Assembly: GCF_000015265.1 (NCBI RefSeq)
Contig: NC_008699.1
Location: 1,922,001 to 1,986,000, forward strand
DNA: 64,000 bases
Direction of reading: 5' to 3'
Source of the DNA: Nocardioides sp. JS614
Lineage (GTDB): Bacteria; Actinomycetota; Actinomycetes; Propionibacteriales; Nocardioidaceae
Shown here: one piece after another, positions 58,883-64,000 of the stretch
Numbering within the stretch: the stretch's first letter is position 1
Layout: the number at the start of each line of letters is the position of its first letter
Translations under genes and position numbers: made by a program
The notes under the pieces: model-generated
Told to the model about the DNA's origin: nothing
The model's input: the letters and a program-made list of their open reading frames with translations, nothing else
Database searches by the model: none

Positions 58883-59749
58883 ATGCAGTTCGAGACCCTG
58901 GCCTGGGACGTCGACGAGCACGGCGTCCTGACGCTGACCCTCTCCCGACCCGAGCAGCTCAACGCGTTCTCCCTCACCATGGCGGACGAGCTCGAGGCGG
59001 CGTTCCGTCTGGTCCGGACCGCCGCCCAGGTCCGGGCGGTCGTCGTGACCGGCCACGGGCGCGCGTTCTGCGCCGGCATGGACCTCTCCGCAGAGGGCAA
59101 CGTGTTCGGGCTCGACGAGGCAGCGGCCCCGACCGTCGCGGACCTGCGCGACCGACTGACCGCGCCGCCGTTCCAGGACGGGGTCCGGGACACCGGCGGC
59201 AAGGTCGCGCTCGCGATCCACGAGTGCGACAAGCCGGTGATCGCTGCCATCAACGGGGCGGCCGTCGGCGTCGGTGCGACCATGACGCTGGCGATGGACA
59301 TCCGGATGGCCTCGACCGCGGCGCGGATCGGCTTCGTCTTCGGGCGCCTGGGCATCGTGCCCGAGGCCACCTCGTCGTACTTCCTGCCCCGCATCGTCGG
59401 TCTCCAGAAGGCGCTCGAGCTGGTCTACGCCGCCGACATCCTCAGTGCGTCCGACGCGCTGGACCTCGGGCTGCTGCGGTCGGTCCACGAGCCGGAGGAC
59501 CTGCTCCCGGCGGCCCGCGAGCTGGCCCGCTCGTTCGTGGAGGACCGGTCCGTGCCGGCTCTGGCGATGACCCGCCGGCTCATGTGCAGCGGCGCCGCTG
59601 CCGCGCACCCGATCGAGGCGCACCGCCGCGACAGCCTCGCGATGTGGCACGCCTCCGTCGGCGACGGTCGCGAGGGGGTCCGGGCCTTCCTCGAGAAGCG
59701 GCCGCCCGTGTTCACCGGCACGATCGACGACGTCCCGGACCTGGGATGA
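58883..59749 (+). CDS. enoyl-CoA hydratase/isomerase
   Basis: This 288-aa crotonase has the oxyanion segments FCAGMDLS (62-69) and INGAAVGVGATMTLAMDIR. The first catalytic Glu of classic hydratases is absent (Ala in that loop), while Glu161 in GRLGIVPEATSSYFLPR is present, a pattern seen in isomerase-like and other crotonases. It follows the nitronate monooxygenase gene by 67 bases and is probably cotranscribed. Confidence 0.88.
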   Translation: MQFETLAWDVDEHGVLTLTLSRPEQLNAFSLTMADELEAAFRLVRTAAQVRAVVVTGHGRAFCAGMDLSAEGNVFGLDEAAAPTVADLRDRLTAPPFQDGVRDTGGKVALAIHECDKPVIAAINGAAVGVGATMTLAMDIRMASTAARIGFVFGRLGIVPEATSSYFLPRIVGLQKALELVYAADILSASDALDLGLLRSVHEPEDLLPAARELARSFVEDRSVPALAMTRRLMCSGAAAAHPIEAHRRDSLAMWHASVGDGREGVRAFLEKRPPVFTGTIDDVPDLG

Positions 59750-59813
59750 CGCGTCCGACGGCGCGGTCTGGGAACGTCCGAGGTCCCGGACGTACCGCCG
59801 CTCGGTCGCCTGC

Positions 59814-59872
59814 TTGACCCAGTCGGCCCGCTCCCCGATACTTCTTTCACGAATGACTAAGCGCTTGCTTAG
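59814..59872 (+). promoter_or_regulatory. promoter with operator site 5
   Basis: TTGACC (59814-59819) and GATACT (59837-59842) are 17 bases apart. CTAAGCGCTTGCTTAG (59857-59872) follows and is identical to site 4. Confidence 0.78.
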
Positions 59873-59880
59873 AAGTGTCC

Positions 59881-59964
59881 ATGTTCTACGCCCGCTCCGT
59901 CCGCGACCTGCTCGTGGACGCCGCACGCGAGCTCGCGGCAGTGGTGCCGTTCGCGCGCGCCTGA
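59881..59964 (+). CDS. possible 27-aa peptide upstream of the SDR gene
   Basis: An ATG 8 bases after the operator opens a 27-codon frame (MFYARSVRDLLVDAARELAA and seven more residues), ending 16 bases before the SDR start. AGAAG lies 5 bases before the ATG. The predicted peptide is an amphipathic helix. It may be a leader peptide, a small protein or chance. Confidence 0.35.
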   Translation: MFYARSVRDLLVDAARELAAVVPFARA

Positions 59965-59980
59965 TCCGAACGAGGAAGCC

Positions 59981-60718
59981 ATGTCCGACATCACCTTCGA
60001 CTTCTCCGGCAGGACCGTCTTGGTCACCGGCGCGGCCCGCGGCATCGGCCTCGAGCTGGCGCGCCGCTTCCAGGTGTCCGGGGCGAGCACGTACCTGCTC
60101 GACGCCGACAGCGACGCGGTCCGCGAGGCGGCCTCCGACCTTGGGGCGCGCGGGCTCGCCGTCGACGTGAGCGACACCGATCAGGTGGAGAGCGCCGTGC
60201 GGAACGCCCACGACGAGACCGGCCGGGTCGACGTGGTCGTTAACAACGCCGGGATCCTGCGGGACAAGATGCTCTGGAAGCTGACCGACGACGACTGGGA
60301 CCGCGTGCTCGCGATCCATGCCGGTGGCACCTTCCGGATGACTCGCGCCGCAGTGCCGTACTTCCGGGAGCAGCGCTACGGCCGGGTCGTGAATGTCACC
60401 TCGTTCACCGGCCTGCACGGCAACCTCGGCCAGGCCAACTACGCGGCCGCCAAGGCCGGGATCATCGGCTTCACCAAGACCGCGGCCAAGGAGCTCGCCG
60501 GCTTCGGTGTCACGGTGAACGCGATCTCGCCGAATGCGGAGACCCGGATGATCGCCTCGATCCCGGACGAGCGGAAGGCGGAGATCGCCGCCACGATCCC
60601 GCTCGGCCGGTTCGCCGACCCGAGCGAGATGTCGGCCGCGGTCTGCTTCCTCGCGTCGCAGGACGCCGGGTACATCACCGGCACGGTGCTGCCGGTCGAC
60701 GGCGGCATCGCGATGTGA
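59981..60718 (+). CDS. SDR family oxidoreductase (FabG-like)
   Basis: This 245-aa SDR has VTGAARGIGLELA near the N-terminus, NNAG, and the triad in NVTSFTGLHGNLGQANYAAAKAG, close to FabG and 3-hydroxyacyl-CoA dehydrogenases of the MFE-2 type. A 3-hydroxyacyl-CoA dehydrogenase role fits the regulon, which has hydratases and a thiolase but no other clear candidate. GAGGAAG precedes the ATG. The stop overlaps the next GTG. Confidence 0.9.
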   Translation: MSDITFDFSGRTVLVTGAARGIGLELARRFQVSGASTYLLDADSDAVREAASDLGARGLAVDVSDTDQVESAVRNAHDETGRVDVVVNNAGILRDKMLWKLTDDDWDRVLAIHAGGTFRMTRAAVPYFREQRYGRVVNVTSFTGLHGNLGQANYAAAKAGIIGFTKTAAKELAGFGVTVNAISPNAETRMIASIPDERKAEIAATIPLGRFADPSEMSAAVCFLASQDAGYITGTVLPVDGGIAM

Positions 60719-61629
60719 GCAAGCGAACCTCGCGCTGGGCGCTGGCGGCTTTCGCGGTCGTCGGCTTCATCTGGGGCAGCAACTTCTTGTTCATGAAGTG
60801 GGCGGCCGAGGAGATCTCGCCGCGTCAGATAGCGCTCCTGCGGGTCGCCTTCGGACTTCTCCCGGTGCTCGCGCTCGGCCTGGCGAGACGGGAGTTCCGC
60901 CGCTGGCACCTGCGGCACACGGTCCACTTCGCGGTGATGGGCGTGCTCGCCACGAGCCTGTACTACGTGCTCTACGCGGCCGGTACCGAGCGGCTCCCCT
61001 CAGGGCTGGCGGGCGCTCTGAGCGGCGCCATCCCGCTGTTCGCGTTCATGGTCGGCGCGGTCGCCCTGCCGACCGAGCCGATGACGCCGCGCCGGGTCCT
61101 CGGGGCCTTCCTGGGACTCGCCGGCGTGGTGATGATGGCCCGCCCGTGGAACGTGCACGGGAGCGTCGATCCCGTGGGGGTCCTGCTGATGGTCACCGGC
61201 TCCGCCTGCGTCGGCGCCTCCTTCGTCTACACCCGGCGCTTCATCACCGGCCTCGACATCCCGCCGACCGCCCTCACGACGTACCAGATGGCGCTCGGCC
61301 TGGTCGCGCTCCTGCCCCTCACCGACCTCCACGGGATCGGAGCGATCCGTGGCGACCACCGCGCGCTCGTGGGTCTCGTCCTCGGCCTCGGGCTGGTCGG
61401 CACAGGCCTGTCCTACGTAATCTTCTACTACCTCATCGCCGAGCTCGGTGCAGCAACTGCGTCCGCGGCCTCGTACCTGCCCCCGGTGGTCGCGCTAGCG
61501 ATCGGGTGGATCGGCCTCGGCGAGCCGCTGCGCCACGCCGACCTTGCCGCGGTGGCGCTGATCCTGCTAGGCGTGGCGATCATCCGGGCCGGCGCCCGCA
61601 CGTACCGGGCCGAGCGCGGAACCCAGTGA
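60715..61629 (+). CDS. EamA/DMT-family transporter
   Basis: This 304-aa membrane protein with about ten spans has FAVVGFIWGSNFLFMKWAAE in the first helix and ASAASYLPPVVALAIGWIGLGEPL in the second repeat, typical of EamA. It is the second such transporter in the region. GTG overlaps the SDR stop (GTGA). Confidence 0.9.
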   Translation: MSKRTSRWALAAFAVVGFIWGSNFLFMKWAAEEISPRQIALLRVAFGLLPVLALGLARREFRRWHLRHTVHFAVMGVLATSLYYVLYAAGTERLPSGLAGALSGAIPLFAFMVGAVALPTEPMTPRRVLGAFLGLAGVVMMARPWNVHGSVDPVGVLLMVTGSACVGASFVYTRRFITGLDIPPTALTTYQMALGLVALLPLTDLHGIGAIRGDHRALVGLVLGLGLVGTGLSYVIFYYLIAELGAATASAASYLPPVVALAIGWIGLGEPLRHADLAAVALILLGVAIIRAGARTYRAERGTQ

Positions 61630-61681
61630 TGATCGTCCGCCGAATCTGGCCACACCCCGACGACCCGCGAAGGAGCTGGAC

Positions 61682-62790
61682 CTGCGTATCGGAGTCCTGA
61701 AGGAAGCTCGACTGGGTGAGACCAGGGTGGCGGCCACGCCTGCGTCGGTTGCCCAGCTCTGCCAGCTCGGCTACGACGTGGTCGAGCCGGGGGCCGGGGC
61801 GCGCTCGGAGGTCCCCGATGCGGCGTACGTCGGGGCGGGAGCAATCGTGGGCGATCCGCTGGTGGCCGAGATCGTGCTCGGGGTGAATCCGCCGTCGACC
61901 GAGCAGCTCGACAGGCTGGCCCAGGGTGCCACCCTGATCAGCCTCCTCGCCAGCGCTCGACGCGGCGCTGGTCGGTGACCTCGCCACGAGGCCGATCACG
62001 GCGTTGGCGATGGACGCGGTGCCCGGAACTCGCGCGCCCAGTCGCTCGACGTGCTCCCCTCGATGGCCAACATTGCCGGCTACCGGGTGGTGGAGGCGGC
62101 CCGCGTGTTCGGTCGATTCTTCACCGGCCAGGTGACCGCAGCCGGCAAGGTGTCGCCCGCCAAGGTGTTGGTGGCTGGCGCGGGCGTCGCCGGGCTGGCT
62201 GCGATCGGCGCGGCCGGCAGCCTCGGCGCGGTGGTGCCGGCCACGGACCCGCGACCGGAGGTCGCAGACCAGGTGCGCAGTCTGGGCGGGGATTACCTCT
62301 CGGTGCGGGCCGAGGACGAGGTCGCTGAGGCTTCGGCGACGGGCTACGGCAAGGAGATGGGCGCGGACTACCAGGCCCGCGAGGCGGCGTTGTACGCCGA
62401 GCAGGCCGCCGACGTCGACATCATCATCACCACCGCACTGATCCCCGGACGCCCGGCGCCGCGGCTGATCACCGCGGAGATGGTCGCCTCCATGCGGCCG
62501 GGCAGCGTGATCGTGGACATGGCCGCGGCCGACGGCGGCAACGTCGTTGGCACGGTCAAGGACCAGGCGATCGTCACCGACAACCGCGTCACGATCATCG
62601 GCTACACCGATCTGGCCGGCCGGCTGGCGACACAAGCCAGTCAACTCTACGTCACCAACCTGGTCAACTTGATGAAGCTGATGACCCCGGGCAAGGACGG
62701 CGTCATCGTGCCCGACTTTGATGACGTGGTGCAGCGGTCAATGACCGTGGTGCGCGACGGCGAGCTTCCGAGCCGACCTCGCCCTGCTCA
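61682..62790 (+). pseudogene. NAD(P) transhydrogenase alpha subunit (pntA), decayed
   Basis: The N-terminal frame (RIGVLKEARLGETRVAATP to TLISLLASAR) has AGGAG but only a CTG at the start position. Then the frame breaks near 61950-61980 and again near 62025, where one base appears missing before SQSLDVL-like codons. The NAD-binding core resumes in a third stretch (LPSMANIAGYRVVEAARVFGRFFTGQ, AGAGVAGLAAIGAAGSLGA, GYTDLAGRLATQAS). The C-terminus loses homology after VVRDGE. No pntB follows. It is a remnant of the H+-translocating transhydrogenase. Confidence 0.85.
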
Positions 62791-63024
62791 ATGCAGGCGG
62801 CGACCTTCTGGAACCAGAACACGCGGTCAACATCGCTCGATGGACAACCTCCGGAAGGCCCGCTCCTTGGCACGCTCGACGGGGGGGTCCGACCCGACTT
62901 CTTCCTGTTCGGTTCCGGGAGCCGCTCCGCCTTGCCCGCCGACCACAACCGGACCCGCCGGTACGGCCCGGACGCGCGGATGCGAGGGTGTGCCCGCCGA
63001 GAACCCGATCCCGAGGAGGCCCCC

Positions 63025-63369
63025 ATGAGCGAGCACACCGTGCGCCAGGTCCTGCTGTCGACCGACGACTTGGACGAGTCGATCAAGTTCTACGAGGGCC
63101 TCGGCTTCGCGCTGAAGTTCCGTGACGGCACGCACTACGCGGCGCTCGACGGCGGCTCGGTCACCATCGCCCTGGCCACCGCCCTCGACCACCCGTTGCC
63201 CGGCAAGGTCGTCGTCGGCATCAGGACCGACGACGTCGACGGTGCGGCGGCGGCGATCGAGGCGAGTGGTGGCGCGATCGTCAAGGCGCCGTACGACGAC
63301 GCCCACGAGCGGCGCGCCGTGGTCTACGACAACCAGGGCAACGGCCTGGTGTTCTACAAGGCCCACTGA
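63025..63369 (+). CDS. VOC-fold (glyoxalase/bleomycin resistance-like) protein
   Basis: This 114-aa protein has the paired beta-alpha-beta pattern: VRQVLLSTDDLDESIKFYEGL at the start and DDVDGAAAAIEASGG, VVYDNQGNGLVFYK in the second half. GAGGAGG 5 bases before the ATG supports the start. The metal ligands of true glyoxalases are not obvious. It follows the pntA remnant. Confidence 0.85.
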   Translation: MSEHTVRQVLLSTDDLDESIKFYEGLGFALKFRDGTHYAALDGGSVTIALATALDHPLPGKVVVGIRTDDVDGAAAAIEASGGAIVKAPYDDAHERRAVVYDNQGNGLVFYKAH

Positions 63370-63385
63370 CCAGCCAGGCGCCGGT

Positions 63386-63907
63386 TCACGAGCCCGGGTG
63401 CGCGGTCGGGCGCGCCCCCGAGCTGAGCCAGCTGTGGAAGCCCGCGGTGTCGCGGGTCTCCAGCTCGTCCAGGTAGGCCTGCCGGACGTTGACGATCTCG
63501 AGCTGCTCGGCCGGCGTGTGCGCCCGCCGCAGCACGAGGCAGCTCTCGGACCAGGCGGCCCAGAGCCGCGCGTCGTCGAAGGTGCGCAGGTCGGCCTCCG
63601 CAGCGCGGTCGCGTCGGTAGGCACGGAGGAGCGCCGCGACGACTGCCGGCGACGTCGCGCCCACGAGCGCGGCGACCCCGAGCGCGGCGGGGCCGAGCCA
63701 GCCCAGCATCGCGGCCCCGGCGACCGCCGCGAGCCCGGTCCCGACGCACTGCGCTGCGGTCGACCCGGCGATCACCGCCCGGCACGCGGCGATCAGGACC
63801 GCCGCGCAGACGAGGGCGACCGGCGGCGCCACGAGCAGTCCGAAGAAGACCGGCACAGCCCCGACCGCCAGCCAGCCCACCGCCCAGCCCCATCGGTAGA
63901 TCTCCAC
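63386..63907 (-). CDS. small membrane protein, unknown function
   Basis: This 173-aa protein has four hydrophobic segments in residues 1-95 and a soluble C-terminal half (LRTFDDARLWAAWSESCLVL, VNVRQAYLDELETRD). I do not recognise the family. GTG start. It converges on the VOC gene with a 16-base gap. The last 93 bases of the window upstream of it show nothing recognisable. Confidence 0.65.
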   Translation of the reverse strand: MEIYRWGWAVGWLAVGAVPVFFGLLVAPPVALVCAAVLIAACRAVIAGSTAAQCVGTGLAAVAGAAMLGWLGPAALGVAALVGATSPAVVAALLRAYRRDRAAEADLRTFDDARLWAAWSESCLVLRRAHTPAEQLEIVNVRQAYLDELETRDTAGFHSWLSSGARPTAHPGS

Positions 63908-64000
63908 GGCAACCGGTACCCACCAGCGGCTCCGAGCACGCCCGGCCCCGCAGGCGAGGCCCGGCTCGACCAGACGGTGGTCGCTGTGCCGACCGCGCGG

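Overview
The window is a very GC-rich stretch from a high-GC Gram-positive chromosome. The GlgE-type trehalose/maltosyl pathway, the proA-nadD-rsfS order and the many GTG starts with 4-base GTGA/ATGA overlaps point to an actinobacterium. Protein styles look like Nocardioides or a relative; that genus call is an inference, not a database result.

Bases 1-20800 look like conserved chromosome. A minus-strand glucan operon (mak partial, treS, glgE) is followed by a secreted M36 metalloprotease, a divergent glycogen phosphorylase (glgP) and a convergent debranching enzyme (glgX). Then come an enoyl-CoA hydratase, a small membrane protein, the electron-transfer flavoprotein pair etfB-etfA, a secreted lysyl-oxidase-like protein, and a run proA, 50-aa membrane peptide, nadD, rsfS, histidine phosphatase, tRNA-Ala(GGC).

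Bases 20800-26000 are an eroded accessory segment directly downstream of the tRNA. It holds a broken tyrosine integrase, a PilZ membrane protein coupled to a protein with only a histidine-kinase dimerisation domain, an AraC regulator, a histidine-kinase ATPase fragment, and a pRiA4b-ORF3-like gene bracketed by near-identical direct repeats.

Bases 26000-61600 form a large catabolic region. It contains beta-oxidation genes (thiolase, SDRs, MaoC, an aminoglycoside-phosphotransferase-like kinase with an acyl-CoA dehydrogenase, enoyl-CoA hydratase), a fused indolepyruvate-type ferredoxin oxidoreductase, and a PucR regulator. A very long plus-strand run follows: a DAO-type flavoprotein, a complete branched-chain amino acid type ABC transporter, MmgE/PrpD, an old-yellow-enzyme reductase, RidA, SDRs, a second DAO, a cupin, a fumarate-reductase-type FAD dehydrogenase, an NmrA-like protein, an acyl-CoA dehydrogenase and an exporter. 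Five copies of one operator (invariant core AGCAAGCGCTTA) lie at five promoters here, two of them next to TetR genes, so the region reads as one regulon. The best guess is import of an amino acid or amino-substituted alicyclic compound, oxidative deamination helped by RidA, conversion of a 2-oxoacid to an acyl-CoA, then ring or chain processing and beta-oxidation. The substrate is unknown.

Bases 61600-64000 hold a decayed pntA remnant, a VOC-fold protein and a small membrane protein. Two genes carry clear frame damage: the quinone-oxidoreductase-like gene at 28807-29789 and pntA.
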